Positions 39,216 to 48,277 of a DNA stretch of 64,000 nt are shown here, piece by piece. Location of the stretch: assembly GCA_900315585.1 (NCBI GenBank), contig OMZP01000003.1, positions 1 through 64,000 of the forward strand, in the 5' to 3' direction. How positions within the stretch are numbered: position 1 is the first letter of the stretch; each line of letters opens with the position of its first letter. The position numbers were made by a program, and so were the translations under genes. This DNA is from an uncultured Eubacteriales bacterium. GTDB taxonomy: Bacteria > Bacillota > Clostridia > Christensenellales > Aristaeellaceae. The notes beneath the pieces were generated by a model. It was not told where the DNA came from and searched no databases. It saw only the letters and a list, made by a program, of their open reading frames with translations.

Positions 39216-39255
39216 AAGTTCAGAAGGTTGAAAAAACCGCAAAGGAGCAGTGAAC

Positions 39256-41241
39256 ATGATCTATTACGTGAACGCGAAGGCGGGCCGGGACGGCAACGGC
39301 TCGAAGCAGATGCCCTTCAAGCGCATCAATGACGCGGCGAAGGTGGCCGTGGCGGGGGACGAGATCGTCGTCGCGCCCGGCATCTATCGGGAGAGCGTGC
39401 ATCCGGTGAACCCCGGCCGGGAGGACGCGCGGATCGTCTATCGCTCGGAGGAGCCCCTGGGCGCGGTGATCACCGGCGCGGAGGAACTGACCGGCTGGAC
39501 GCGGCACGAGGGCAGCGTGTGGGTGAACCGGGTCAACAACGGCCTGTTCGGCAGCTACAACCCCTACACCACCCAGGTGCGCGGCGACTGGTATTTCGCC
39601 CCGGAGATCCGCCACACCGGCGCGGTGTTCCTCAACGATCAGATGATGTATGAGACCACGAGCCTTGAGGAGTGCGCGGCGGCCCAGCCCGATCCCTGCG
39701 CCTTCGACAAGGAGCTGTCCACCTGGAAGTGGTACACCGAGCAGGACGGCGACGAGACCGTGCTCTACGCCAACTTCAAGGACCTGGACCCCAACGAGCA
39801 GAAGGTGGAGATCCTGGCCCGGCGCAACTGCTTCATGCCCGAGGAAAACGGCATCGACTACATCACCGTCTCCGGCTTCGACATCAACAAGGCCGCCACC
39901 ACCTGGGCGCCGCCCGCCGCCTACCAGGACGGCATGATCGGTCCCCACTGGTCCAAGGGCTGGATCATCGAGGACTGCGAGATCTGGGGCAGCAAGTGCT
40001 GCGGCATTTCCCTGGGCAAGTACTGCGACCCCGAGAACGACATGTATTTCTTCCACAAGCAGGTGAAGAGCCCCACCCAGATGGAGCGCGACGCCGTGTG
40101 CCGCGGCCAGTATCACGGGTGGCTCAAGGAGAAGGTGGGCGGTCACATCGTGCGCCGCTGCCACGTGCACCACTGCGAGCAGACCGGCATCGTGGGCCGC
40201 ATGGGCGGCGTGTTCTCCACCATCGAGGACTGCCACATCCACCACGTCTGCAACAGCCAGCAGCTGGGCGGCGCGGAGACCGCCGGCATCAAGCTGCATG
40301 CCGCCATCGACGTGACCATCCGCCGCAACCACATCCACAACTGCATCATGGGCGTGTGGCTGGACTGGGAGGCCCAGGGCGCGCGGGTGAGCCAGAACCT
40401 GTTCCACGACAACCAGCGGCCCGACGGCACGCCCCAGGCCAAGGGCGCGATGTTCAACTGCGACGTGTTCATCGAGGTGGGCCACGGCCCGACGCTGATC
40501 GACAACAACGTGATGCTGTCGAAGGAATCCGCGGTGCTGCCCAGCGAGGGCGTGGCCTGCGTGCACAACCTGATGTGCGGCGGCTTCGGCCTGATCAACA
40601 GCGGCGTGGACAGCGTGGTGAACGGCCAGCGGGAGCCCCGCTACACCCCCTACCACATCCGGCATCGCACCGAGGTGGCCGGCTTCATGACCATCCTCCA
40701 CGGCGACGACCGCATCTACAACAACCTGTTCGTGCAGAAGTGGCCCGTCACCGACGCGACCATTCCGCCCCAGGCGCCGGACAACCAGATCGTGGGCACC
40801 GCGCCCTTTGACATCTTCCCCAGCTACGAGGAGTGGATCTCCCACTTCGACTTCACCAAAGAGCCGGACATGGGCGCCCTGGGCACCTATCACTTCGGCC
40901 ACCTGCCGGTGTGGGTGAAGGGCAACGCCTACTTCAACGGCGCGTCCGTCAGCAAGCACGAGCGGCACGGCGTGTCCCCCGAGGGCGAGGCGAAGGTGGA
41001 ACTGGCCGAAAAGGATGGAAAGGTGGTCCTGGAGACCAACCTCTACGACCTGCTGGGCGACTTCTCCGACGGCATCATCACCAGCGACATCCTGGGCTGC
41101 GCCTTCGAGCCGGAGCAGCGATTCGAGAACCCCGACGGCACCGAGATCATCTTCAACCGGGACTACCTGGGCGAGCATCGCGGTGCGCGGGCCATCCCCG
41201 GACCCTTCGCCGAGGGCAAGAGGGAGATCGTGGTGTACTGA
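39256..41241 (+). CDS. Beta-xylosidase of glycoside hydrolase family 120
   Basis: The 661-residue protein matches GH120 (Thermoanaerobacterium XylC type): YYVNAKAGRDGNGSKQMPFK, GIDYITVSGFDINKAATTWA, IGPHWSKGWIIEDCEIWGSK and GIKLHAAIDVTIRRNHIHN. It is a right-handed beta-helix. By comparison with XylC the nucleophile is Asp370 (WLDWEAQG) and the acid/base Glu407 (VFIEVGHGP); here 37 residues separate them instead of 23, owing to an extra loop (RPDGTPQAKGAMFN). No signal peptide, so it works inside the cell on xylo-oligosaccharides. AAAGGAG precedes ATG 39256; GTG 39250 is less likely. Monocistronic. Confidence 0.9.
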   Translation: MIYYVNAKAGRDGNGSKQMPFKRINDAAKVAVAGDEIVVAPGIYRESVHPVNPGREDARIVYRSEEPLGAVITGAEELTGWTRHEGSVWVNRVNNGLFGSYNPYTTQVRGDWYFAPEIRHTGAVFLNDQMMYETTSLEECAAAQPDPCAFDKELSTWKWYTEQDGDETVLYANFKDLDPNEQKVEILARRNCFMPEENGIDYITVSGFDINKAATTWAPPAAYQDGMIGPHWSKGWIIEDCEIWGSKCCGISLGKYCDPENDMYFFHKQVKSPTQMERDAVCRGQYHGWLKEKVGGHIVRRCHVHHCEQTGIVGRMGGVFSTIEDCHIHHVCNSQQLGGAETAGIKLHAAIDVTIRRNHIHNCIMGVWLDWEAQGARVSQNLFHDNQRPDGTPQAKGAMFNCDVFIEVGHGPTLIDNNVMLSKESAVLPSEGVACVHNLMCGGFGLINSGVDSVVNGQREPRYTPYHIRHRTEVAGFMTILHGDDRIYNNLFVQKWPVTDATIPPQAPDNQIVGTAPFDIFPSYEEWISHFDFTKEPDMGALGTYHFGHLPVWVKGNAYFNGASVSKHERHGVSPEGEAKVELAEKDGKVVLETNLYDLLGDFSDGIITSDILGCAFEPEQRFENPDGTEIIFNRDYLGEHRGARAIPGPFAEGKREIVVY

Positions 41242-41249
41242 TTGAACAG

Positions 41250-41610
41250 AAAGCCTTCCCATTTAGGGGCATCGAGCGCCCGGAAAACAGTCCAGTGGAC
41301 TGTTTTCAGCGAGATGGGGCCGGCAGGCCCGTGGGAAGGTGCCCCCAAAGGGGGCGGATGAGGTGTTTGTCATCCCCCAACTTTCCGTGAAGAACCACAA
41401 AAAAAGCCTTCCCCTGAAGGCAATGTCATTCAGATAAGGCTTCACGGCGACAACCCCTCAGTCTGCTTCGCAGACAGCTCCCCTTACACAGGGGAGCCTT
41501 TCTTTTGTACCCAAAGCCTCCCTTGTGTAAAGGGAGGTGGGCCGCGAAGCGGGCCGGAGGGATTGTCGTTGCTTTTCTAAAGGATATTGCCTCTGAAGAG
41601 GAAGGCTTTT
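41250..41610. repeat. GCCTTCCC element and paired CTCCCTTGTGTAAAG elements
   Basis: A GCCTTCCCATTTAGGGGC element (about 41250-41363) with AAAACAGTCC/GGACTGTTTT is followed by two oppositely oriented copies of another element: ACAACCCCTCAGTCTGCTTC ... CTCCCCTTACACAGGGGAG (about 41449-41498) and CCTCCCTTGTGTAAAGGGAGG ... GGAGGGATTGTC (about 41517-41570). Elements of the second type are common in Oscillospiraceae-like genomes. No gene is seen in the 378-bp gap. Confidence 0.75.
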
Positions 41611-41619
41611 CTCCATCCG

Positions 41620-43422
41620 TTATTCCCTGGCCGCGCCCTGGGAGCGCAGCCAGATCATCAGCACCGTCACGTCCCCGGGGTTGATGCCGGGGATGCGGCT
41701 GGCCTGGCCCAGGGAGGCGGGGCGCTGGGCGTCCAGCTTCTGCCGGGCCTCGATGCGCAGGCCGGAGAGGTTCAGGTAGTCCGCGTCCGGGGGCAGGGGG
41801 GTGTCCTCCATGGCCAGGAAACGCTGGCGGTCGGCGGTCTGGCGCTGGAGGTAGCCCTCGTAGCGAATTTCGATCTCCAGCTGCTCCTTCACCTCCGGCG
41901 GATAGTCCGGAAGGTCGGGATGGCCCGAGCGCAGGTCGTCGTAGGCGATGTCCGGATGCCGCAGCTTTTCCGTCAGCTTCATCTTGTCCAGCAGCGCCCG
42001 CCCTTCTTCGGCGAGGCGCTTTTTTTCAAGCATTTTTTGGTAGCGTTCCTCACTGACCAGCCCCGCTTCCCGGCCCTTTTCGGTGAGGCGCAGATCGGCG
42101 TTGTCCTGGCGGAGCAGCAGCCGGTATTCGGCGCGGCTGGTCATCATGCGGTAGGGCTCGTCCACGCCCTTGGTGACCAGGTCGTCCACCAGCACGCCCA
42201 GGTAGGCGTCGGCGCGGGTGAGCAGCATGGGCGCTCGGCCCTGGACCCACAGCGCCGCGTTGACGCCGGCGTAGAGGCCCTGGGCGGCGGCCTCCTCGTA
42301 GCCGGAGGTGCCGTTGATCTGGCCCGCGCAGTAGAGACCCTCGACGTGCCGGGCCGCGAAGGCGCTGGTCAGCTGGGTGGGGTCGATGCAGTCGTATTCG
42401 ATGGCGTAGGCCAGGCGCAGCAGCCGGGCGTTTTCAAGCCCCGGGATGGAGGCGTAGATCTCCCGCTGCACGTCCTCCGGCATGGAGGTGCTCATGCCCT
42501 GGGCGTACCACTCCACGGTGTCCAGGCCTTCCGGCTCCATGAAGATGGGATGGCGGTCCTTGTCCTTGAAGCGCACCACCTTGTCCTCGATGGACGGGCA
42601 GTAGCGTGCGCCGGTGCCATGGATAGCGCCGGAATACATGGGCGCGCGGTGCAGGTTGTTCAGGATGATTTCGTGGGTCCTGGGCGTGGTGTAGGTCAGG
42701 TAGCACAGCGCCCGGTTTTTGAGGGGGGCCGGGTCCGTCATGAAGGAAAAGGGCACCACGGGCACGTCCCCCTCCTGGGGGGTCATTTGGGAGAAGTCGA
42801 TGGTGCGCCCGTCCAGCCGCGCCGGGGTGCCGGTCTTGAAGCGGCGGATGGAGAAGCCCAGGTCGATCAGGTTCTGGGTGAGGGCGTTGGCGGCCATCAG
42901 GCCCTGGGGCCCGCCGTTCCAGCTGCATTTGCCGATGATGATGCGGCTGTTCAGGTACACCCCGCAGCAGAGGATCACGGCCTTGCAGGCGACGGCGCCG
43001 CCGGTGGTGGTCTCGATGCCGGTGACGCGGCCGCCCTCCACCACGATCCGGCGCACCTCCGCCTGGCGCAGCACCAGGTTTTCGCATTCGTCCACGGCGC
43101 GGCGCATCCGCCGCTGATAGGCCCTCTTGTCGGCCTGGGCCCGCAGGGAGTGCACCGCCGGGCCCTTGCGGGTGTTCAGCATCCGGGACTGGATAAACAC
43201 GTCGTCGATGGCCCTTCCCATCTCCCCGCCCAGGGCGTCCAGCTCCCGCACCAGGTGGCCCTTGGCCGTGCCGCCGATGGACGGGTTGCAGGGCATCATG
43301 GCCAGCGCGTCCAGGTTCAACGTGGTCAGCAGGGTCTTCAGGCCCATGCGCGCGCAGGCCAGCGCCGCCTCGCACCCCGCGTGGCCCGCGCCCACCACCA
43401 CCGCGTCGAAGGTATCGTGCAT
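41620..43422 (-). CDS. mnmG: tRNA uridine-5-carboxymethylaminomethyl modification enzyme MnmG (GidA)
   Basis: The 600-residue protein begins with the FAD-binding [20 protein letters not shown], then [36 protein letters not shown] and [18 protein letters not shown], all hallmark MnmG blocks; the C-terminal helical domain ends [16 protein letters not shown]. With MnmE it modifies U34 of several tRNAs, needing FAD and folate. mnmE, usually nearby in Firmicutes, is not in this window. I use ATG 43422 (MHDTFD); TTG at 43425 is one codon upstream. Length is slightly below the usual 620-630. Confidence 0.95.
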   Translation of the reverse strand: MHDTFDAVVVGAGHAGCEAALACARMGLKTLLTTLNLDALAMMPCNPSIGGTAKGHLVRELDALGGEMGRAIDDVFIQSRMLNTRKGPAVHSLRAQADKRAYQRRMRRAVDECENLVLRQAEVRRIVVEGGRVTGIETTTGGAVACKAVILCCGVYLNSRIIIGKCSWNGGPQGLMAANALTQNLIDLGFSIRRFKTGTPARLDGRTIDFSQMTPQEGDVPVVPFSFMTDPAPLKNRALCYLTYTTPRTHEIILNNLHRAPMYSGAIHGTGARYCPSIEDKVVRFKDKDRHPIFMEPEGLDTVEWYAQGMSTSMPEDVQREIYASIPGLENARLLRLAYAIEYDCIDPTQLTSAFAARHVEGLYCAGQINGTSGYEEAAAQGLYAGVNAALWVQGRAPMLLTRADAYLGVLVDDLVTKGVDEPYRMMTSRAEYRLLLRQDNADLRLTEKGREAGLVSEERYQKMLEKKRLAEEGRALLDKMKLTEKLRHPDIAYDDLRSGHPDLPDYPPEVKEQLEIEIRYEGYLQRQTADRQRFLAMEDTPLPPDADYLNLSGLRIEARQKLDAQRPASLGQASRIPGINPGDVTVLMIWLRSQGAARE

Positions 43423-43459
43423 CAATGGTCGTCACCTCTTGTCGTGGGTTCCGGTGAAT

Positions 43460-43488
43460 ATTATACATGAATCCGGGGGAGGTGGCAA
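43460..43488 (-). promoter_or_regulatory. Promoter for mnmG
   Basis: Minus strand: TTGCCA (43483-43488), 17 bp, TATAAT (43460-43465), about 38 bp before ATG 43422. Confidence 0.75.
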
Positions 43489-43522
43489 GCGGGGGAGGGG
43501 TTGCCGGGGACCGCATATTTTT

Positions 43523-43609
43523 GGCGGCCTGCTTCGCTGTTTGGTGAAGCTTCGCGCTCAGCACATCGCGCTGAGCCGCTCGCTTCAAAGCACGACTCAG
43601 CAGGCCGCC
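43523..43609. repeat. 87-bp three-stem element, subfamily A (copy 3)
   Basis: Identical in architecture and nearly in sequence to 9500-9586; lies just upstream of the mnmG promoter. Like copy 1, it is preceded by ATTTTT. Confidence 0.82.
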
Positions 43610-43659
43610 CTTTCCGATGGGGAGCGGCGAGGGAGGAATGCCGATTCACGGTTGCGGTC

Positions 43660-43950
43660 ATCCCCGTAGGGACGCCATTCATGGCGTCCGCAGGGGCGCT
43701 GTTGCGGTGCCTGCCCTTGGGGGAACGACCTCTTCCGCCCCTGATGGGGCACCTTCCCCTAAAGGGGAAGGCTATGCTGCCGCACGGTATCCGTAGGGAT
43801 GCCATTCATGGCGTCCGAAAATGGGAACGACCTCATCCGTCACGGCTTCGCCGCGCCACCGTTCCACGGGACTTGCCGTCCCCGTCTCGCTGAAAACAGT
43901 TCACAGAACTGTTTTCCGGGCGCTCGACGCCCCTAAAGGGGAAGGCTATG
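43660..43950. repeat. Palindromes and inverted GCCTTCCCC element with covarying hairpin
   Basis: GGACGCCAT palindromes with CCGTAGG flanks (about 43664-43692 and 43790-43818), a CCTTCCCCTAAAGGGGAAGG hairpin (about 43751-43770), and an inverted element to 43950. The latter has AAAACAGTTC/GAACTGTTTT instead of AAAACAGTCC/GGACTGTTTT, a paired change that keeps the stem. No gene is seen from 43489 to 43975. Confidence 0.76.
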
Positions 43951-43975
43951 CTGCCGCCCCAAACCCCGTTCCCAC

Positions 43976-44001
43976 AAAAAACCGCCCCGCGGAGCGGGGC
44001 G
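43976..44001 (-). terminator. Rho-independent terminator
   Basis: Minus strand: CGCCCCGC (44001-43994) pairs with GCGGGGCG (43990-43983) around TCC, followed by GGTTTTTTG. It ends the Big_2 protein gene. Confidence 0.85.
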
Positions 44002-44025
44002 ATTCGATCTCAAATCCTCATGGCG

Positions 44026-45339
44026 TCACGGCGTGACGACGACCTTGACGGTGGCCTTCTTGCCGTTGGCGGTGCGCACGGTGACCTTCGTTGTGCCGAC
44101 GGTGACGCCGGTGACCACGCCATTGGCGTCCACGGCGGCGATACCGGGCTTCTTGCAGGTCCAGGTCAGGGTGGTCCGGGCGGTAGCGGGGGCGAGGACC
44201 GCGGTGAGGGGCAGCGTGGCGCCCACCTTAACGGTGACGGTGCTGCCCTGGGCGAAGCTGACGCCGGTGGCCTTGTAGGGGTCGACGACCTTCACCTTCA
44301 CGGTGGCCTTCTTCCGGTTGGCGGTGCGCACGGTGATTTTCGCGGTGCCCTCGGCCACGGGGGTGACCAGGCCGTTGGCGTCCACGGTGGCGACCCGGGT
44401 CTTGCTGCTGGTCCAGGTCAGGGTGGTCCGGGCGGTGTCCGGGGAGAGGATCGCCGCCAGGGGCAGGGTCTGGCCCATCAGCAGCGTCACCACGCCGCTC
44501 TGGTTCAGGGCGATGCCCACGGGCTTGTAGGGGTCCACCACCTTGATGGTGATGGTGGCCTTCTTCTTGTTGGCGGTGCGCACGGTGATCTTGGCCTTGC
44601 CCTCGGAAACGGGGGTGACCAGGCCGGTGGCGCTCACGGTGGCCACCTTGGGCTTGTTGCTGGTCCAGGTCAGCGTGGTCCGGGCGGTGATGGGGTTCAG
44701 CTGGGCGACCAGCTGCAGGGTCTGGCCCATGCTCAGCGTGGCTTTCTTGCCCTGGGCGATGCTCACGCCCTTGGCCTTGTAGGGGTCCACCACCTTGACG
44801 GTGAGGGTGGCCTTCTTCTTGTTGGTGCAGGTGACGGTGATCTTGGCCTTGCCCTCGGCGATGGCGGTGACCAGGCCGGTGGCGGTGACGGTGGCCACCT
44901 TGGCCTTGTTGGTCTTGTAGCCGCTGACGACCCAGCCCTGGCTGGAGGCGAAGACGGGCTGCAGCTGCCGCTGTTCGCCCACGTTCATGGTGATGGTGCC
45001 GTTGTTCTTCACCTTGGAAAGCACCTGGTCCGCGATCACATAGCCGCAGATGTCGCACCGGTTGTTCACCAGGGTGTGGGGCTCGACGGTGGTGGTGGAT
45101 TCGCCGGGCACGCCGGAGAACCGCTCGCCGCAGGCGGTGCACTCCCAGTAGATCATGGTGTCCACGGTCTTGCGGTGGCCGAAGGCCGCCTCGGAGGTGT
45201 ACACCGGCGGCTGGGTGACGGTCACCTGCTTCTTATTGGTATGGGCGCACTCGGCGGTGGCCGCGACGCCGCCCGCCAGCAGCGCCGCGATCATCAGCGC
45301 GCACAGCAGGGTACGGATGGTTCTGTTCATGGATGTCAT
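44026..45339 (-). CDS. Secreted protein with four Big_2 Ig-like domains
   Basis: The 437-residue precursor has a signal peptide (LLCALMIAALLAGGVAATA). A Cys-containing N-terminal part (YWECTACGERF and NNRCDICGYVI, two CxxC pairs, likely a metal site) is followed by four Big_2 domains of about 80 residues, each ending KAKITVRTANKKKATI-like then KVVDPYKA. The repeats are very similar, so recent duplication is likely. Such proteins are usually cell-surface adhesins or extracellular matrix parts. Start ATG 45339 lies five bases after GGAGG. No anchor motif is evident. Confidence 0.85.
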   Translation of the reverse strand: MTSMNRTIRTLLCALMIAALLAGGVAATAECAHTNKKQVTVTQPPVYTSEAAFGHRKTVDTMIYWECTACGERFSGVPGESTTTVEPHTLVNNRCDICGYVIADQVLSKVKNNGTITMNVGEQRQLQPVFASSQGWVVSGYKTNKAKVATVTATGLVTAIAEGKAKITVTCTNKKKATLTVKVVDPYKAKGVSIAQGKKATLSMGQTLQLVAQLNPITARTTLTWTSNKPKVATVSATGLVTPVSEGKAKITVRTANKKKATITIKVVDPYKPVGIALNQSGVVTLLMGQTLPLAAILSPDTARTTLTWTSSKTRVATVDANGLVTPVAEGTAKITVRTANRKKATVKVKVVDPYKATGVSFAQGSTVTVKVGATLPLTAVLAPATARTTLTWTCKKPGIAAVDANGVVTGVTVGTTKVTVRTANGKKATVKVVVTP

Positions 45340-45366
45340 CCTCCATTGTCATTTGGAATCGTTACA

Positions 45367-45394
45367 ATTATACACCCACGGAAGGATTTGTCAA
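45367..45394 (-). promoter_or_regulatory. Promoter for the Big_2 protein
   Basis: Minus strand: TTGACA (45389-45394), 16 bp, TATAAT (45367-45372). Confidence 0.75.
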
Positions 45395-45470
45395 TGTGAA
45401 AATGGGGCATGCGCGCAAAACGCCTCCGTTTTGACACGGCTTGGACAAACACGAAATAACATGCCGTGCG

Positions 45471-45499
45471 TTGACAGGGGCGGGGGCTGGTGCTATAAT
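45471..45499 (+). promoter_or_regulatory. Promoter for the alanyl-tRNA synthetase gene
   Basis: TTGACA (45471-45476), 17 bp, TATAAT (45494-45499), preceded by TGC (extended -10). The leader is about 23 nt, too short for a T-box. Confidence 0.88.
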
Positions 45500-45528
45500 C
45501 ATCTGCGATATTGGAGGTAGAGAAGCCT

Positions 45529-47484
45529 ATGAACATAAAGTCCGCCAACGAGCTGCGCAGCCTGTTCCTGCGCTTTTTTGAGGAGAAGGGCCACGCCCGC
45601 ATCCCCAGCGCCTCGGTCATTCCCGAGAACGACCCCACCGTGCTGTTCACCACCGCCGGCATGCACCCGCTGGTGCCCTACCTGATGGGCGAGAAGCACC
45701 CGATGGGCACCCGGCTCACCGACGTGCAGAAGTGCATCCGCACCGGCGACATCGACGACGTGGGCGATCCCAGCCACCTCACCTTCTTCGAGATGCTGGG
45801 CAACTGGAGCCTGGGCGACTATTTCAAGAAGGAAATGATCCCCTGGAGCTGGGAGTTCCTGACCAGCAAGGACTGGCTGGGCCTGGACCCCGACAAGCTG
45901 GCCTTCACCGTGTTTGAGGGCGACAAGGACTGCCCCCGGGACGAGGAGGCCGCCAACCTGTGGCGCGAGCAGGGCGTGAAGGACGACCACCTGTTCTACC
46001 TGCCCAAGAAGCACAACTGGTGGGGCCCCGCCGGCATCACCGGCCCCTGCGGCCCGGACACCGAGATGTTCATCATCCGCGACCAGCCCCCGTGCGGCCC
46101 GGACTGCTCTCCCGCCTGCTCCTGCGGACGGTACCTGGAGATCTGGAACGACGTGTTCATGCAGTATGAGAAGCAGGTCGACGGCACGTTCATCCCGCTG
46201 AAGCAGAAGAACGTGGACACCGGCATGGGCCTGGAGCGCACCTACTGCGTGCTGATGGGCGCGAACACCGTGTATGAGACCGAGATCTTCGCCGGCATCA
46301 TCGGGAAGATCGAGGAGCTGAGCGGCAGGAAGTACGGCGAGAGCGAGGAGATCACCCGCGCCATCCGCATCATCTCCGACCACATGCGCACCGCCACCTT
46401 CATCATCGGCGACGACCGCGGCGTGACCCCGTCCAACGTGGACCAGGGCTACGTGCTGCGCCGCCTGATCCGCCGGGCCGTGCGCCACGGCATGAAGCTG
46501 GGCATGGAGGCCGGCTTCACCTGCGAGATCGCGAAGGTCATCATCGACCAGTATAAGGAAGTGTATCCGGAGCTGGAGCGCAACGGCGCGCACGTGCTGG
46601 AGCAGCTGAAGCTGGAGGAGGAACGCTTCCAGAGGACGCTGAAAAAGGGCCAGGCCGAGTTCGAGAAGGTCTTCGGCAACCTGCAGCGCAAAAAGGACGC
46701 CTTCACCGCCCTCAAGGCCAACAAGGCCGATCCGGACGCCGTGGCCGCGGCGCTGCGCGTGCTGCCGCCCAGCCCGGAGAACAAGCCCGTCATCGAGCAG
46801 GTGAAGGACGGAAGCATTTCCGACGCCACCATCGACGACCTGCTGGCCTCCTGCCAGAAGCTGGACGGCCGCAGCGCCTTCAAGCTCTACGACACCTACG
46901 GCTTCCCGGTGGAGATCACCTGCGAGATGGCCGCGGAAAAGGGCATCGAGGTGGACGTGGACGGCTTCAACGAGCGGTTCAAGAAGCACCAGGAGGCCAG
47001 CCACGCCGGGGCCGAGCAGCGTTTCAAGGGCGGCCTGCAGGACCACAGCGAGCAGACCACCAAGCTGCACACCGCCACCCACCTGCTCCACGCCGCGCTG
47101 CGCAAGGTGCTGGGCCCCGAGGTGGCCCAGAAGGGCTCCAACATCACCCCGGAGCGCCTGCGCTTCGACTTCTCCTTCGGCCGCAAGATGACCGACGAGG
47201 AAAAGCAAGAGGTGGAGCGCCTGGTGAACGAGTACATCCAGGCCGCCGCGCCCATCACCTGCGAGGAGATGACCGTGGCCGAGGCCAAGGCCCAGGGCGC
47301 CATCGGCCTGTTCGAGAGCAAGTACGGCGAGCGCGTGAAGGTCTACACCATGGGCCCGTTCTCCAAGGAGATCTGCGGCGGTCCCCACGCCTCCAACACC
47401 GGCGACCTCAAGTCCTTCAAGATCAAGAAGGAGGAGGCCTCCTCCGCCGGCGTGCGCCGCATCAAGGCCGTCATCGGGGAATAA
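45529..47484 (+). CDS. alaS: Alanyl-tRNA synthetase, short form lacking the C-terminal domain
   Basis: The 651-residue protein has the class II core (LFLRFFEEKGHARIPSASVI, TTAGMHPLVPYL, WWGPAGITGPCGPDTEM, DTGMGLERTYCVL), the tRNA-recognition helical part, and the editing domain with HTATHLLHAALR and CGGPHASNTGDL. It ends right after the editing domain; the usual oligomerisation/DHHA1 (C-Ala) part of about 200 residues is missing, with a terminator directly behind. DCSPACSCGRYLEIWNDVF adds a Cys-rich insert. Short forms exist in other lineages, so it may be the sole or a second enzyme. ATG 45529 follows GGAGG. Confidence 0.9.
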   Translation: MNIKSANELRSLFLRFFEEKGHARIPSASVIPENDPTVLFTTAGMHPLVPYLMGEKHPMGTRLTDVQKCIRTGDIDDVGDPSHLTFFEMLGNWSLGDYFKKEMIPWSWEFLTSKDWLGLDPDKLAFTVFEGDKDCPRDEEAANLWREQGVKDDHLFYLPKKHNWWGPAGITGPCGPDTEMFIIRDQPPCGPDCSPACSCGRYLEIWNDVFMQYEKQVDGTFIPLKQKNVDTGMGLERTYCVLMGANTVYETEIFAGIIGKIEELSGRKYGESEEITRAIRIISDHMRTATFIIGDDRGVTPSNVDQGYVLRRLIRRAVRHGMKLGMEAGFTCEIAKVIIDQYKEVYPELERNGAHVLEQLKLEEERFQRTLKKGQAEFEKVFGNLQRKKDAFTALKANKADPDAVAAALRVLPPSPENKPVIEQVKDGSISDATIDDLLASCQKLDGRSAFKLYDTYGFPVEITCEMAAEKGIEVDVDGFNERFKKHQEASHAGAEQRFKGGLQDHSEQTTKLHTATHLLHAALRKVLGPEVAQKGSNITPERLRFDFSFGRKMTDEEKQEVERLVNEYIQAAAPITCEEMTVAEAKAQGAIGLFESKYGERVKVYTMGPFSKEICGGPHASNTGDLKSFKIKKEEASSAGVRRIKAVIGE

Positions 47485-47503
47485 AAGAGAATATGGAATA
47501 TAA

Positions 47504-47534
47504 CGCGCCCCCGCCGAATGGCGGGGGCGCGGGT
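47504..47534 (+). terminator. Rho-independent terminator
   Basis: CGCGCCCCCGCC (47504-47515) pairs perfectly with GGCGGGGGCGCG (47520-47531), loop GAAT, followed by GGTTTG. It separates the convergent alaS and DUF4160 genes. Confidence 0.85.
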
Positions 47535-47539
47535 TTGTG

Positions 47540-47818
47540 TCAGCAGAAGTAGCGGAGCTCGCCGAAGTATTCCATCCATTTTTCGCGGATTTCGTCGGCG
47601 TTGGCCTCAATGACGCGGATCAGCTTTCTGAGGTCGGCGGCGGGGATTTCCGAGCGTCGCGAGGCCAGCATGGCCTTGCCGGACTGGGTCAGCCACACCT
47701 TGGTGGCGTTGGCCTTTGGCACGCCCTCCGCGATGTGGACGTGGACCGGCTCCAGCGGGCGGCCTTCGTCCAGCCAGAAGTAGATGACGTAGGGGCCGAT
47801 CTTAATAACCTGCGGCAT
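47540..47818 (-). CDS. DUF4160-domain protein
   Basis: The 92-residue protein shows YVIYFWLDEGRPLEPVHVHI and ANATKVWLTQ, the core of DUF4160, a small family often found in two-gene cassettes that resemble toxin-antitoxin or phage-related pairs. The rest is a helix with IREKWMEYFGE. ATG 47818 follows GGGAGGGGGGC. It overlaps the upstream gene by 17 bp, so they are made together. Function unknown. Confidence 0.8.
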   Translation of the reverse strand: MPQVIKIGPYVIYFWLDEGRPLEPVHVHIAEGVPKANATKVWLTQSGKAMLASRRSEIPAADLRKLIRVIEANADEIREKWMEYFGELRYFC

Positions 47819-48071
47819 TGGCGAAGCCCCCCTCCCGGGCAAACTCCATGATCAGGTGGGCGTTGTTGCGCAGGATCTTTTCCAGGCGCTGAATATCCGC
47901 GTCGGTGAAACCCTCGATTTTCTCCCAGCGGTAGTCCGGCAGCCAGCAGGCGGCGCTTCGGAAGCCGCCCTCCACGGGCTGCTCAAAGTAGACCTTCACC
48001 GTGCCGTCCGGCTTCATTTCGGAATGGGCGATGCCCGTCTCGTCGGAGAGGGTCAGGTAGCCGTACATCAT
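47802..48071 (-). CDS. Small hypothetical protein paired with DUF4160
   Basis: I do not recognise a named family. The 89-residue protein starts MMYGYLTLSDETGIAHSEMK and has AACWLPDYRWEKIEGFTDAD and IQRLEKILRNNAHLIMEFA, a beta-rich half followed by a helix. AAGGAGG precedes ATG 48071. The 17-bp overlap with the DUF4160 gene indicates a two-gene operon. DUF4160 partners are commonly DUF2442 proteins, which this does not clearly match; it may hold the same position. Confidence 0.7.
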   Translation of the reverse strand: MMYGYLTLSDETGIAHSEMKPDGTVKVYFEQPVEGGFRSAACWLPDYRWEKIEGFTDADIQRLEKILRNNAHLIMEFAREGGFANAAGY

Positions 48072-48134
48072 GGTATCGCCTCCTTCTGCCTCTATTATAG
48101 CCCGCGGAACGGGAATAATCAACCACAAAAGTCG

Positions 48135-48256
48135 GGGCTGTCTCCAAACGATGTCCAGCGCCGATTCCAACCGTAGGGACGCCATTCATGGCGTCCGCGG
48201 GCGGCAAGAATGCCGCCCCTACGGCGGAAAAGCGATGCGATGTTTTGAGACAGCCT
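48135..48256. mobile_element. MITE-like element with GGGCTGTCTC ends
   Basis: About 122 bp bounded by imperfect inverted ends, GGGCTGTCTCCAAAC on the left and GAGGCTGTCTCAAAAC read inward from the right. GGCTGTCTCAAA ends are typical of several IS families, so this may be a non-autonomous derivative. Inside are two adjacent palindromes, GGACGCCAT/ATGGCGTCC and GGGCGGCA/TGCCGCCC with CCTACGG. No coding sequence. Confidence 0.6.
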
Positions 48257-48277
48257 CCTGTCGTATCTCAATGAGGA

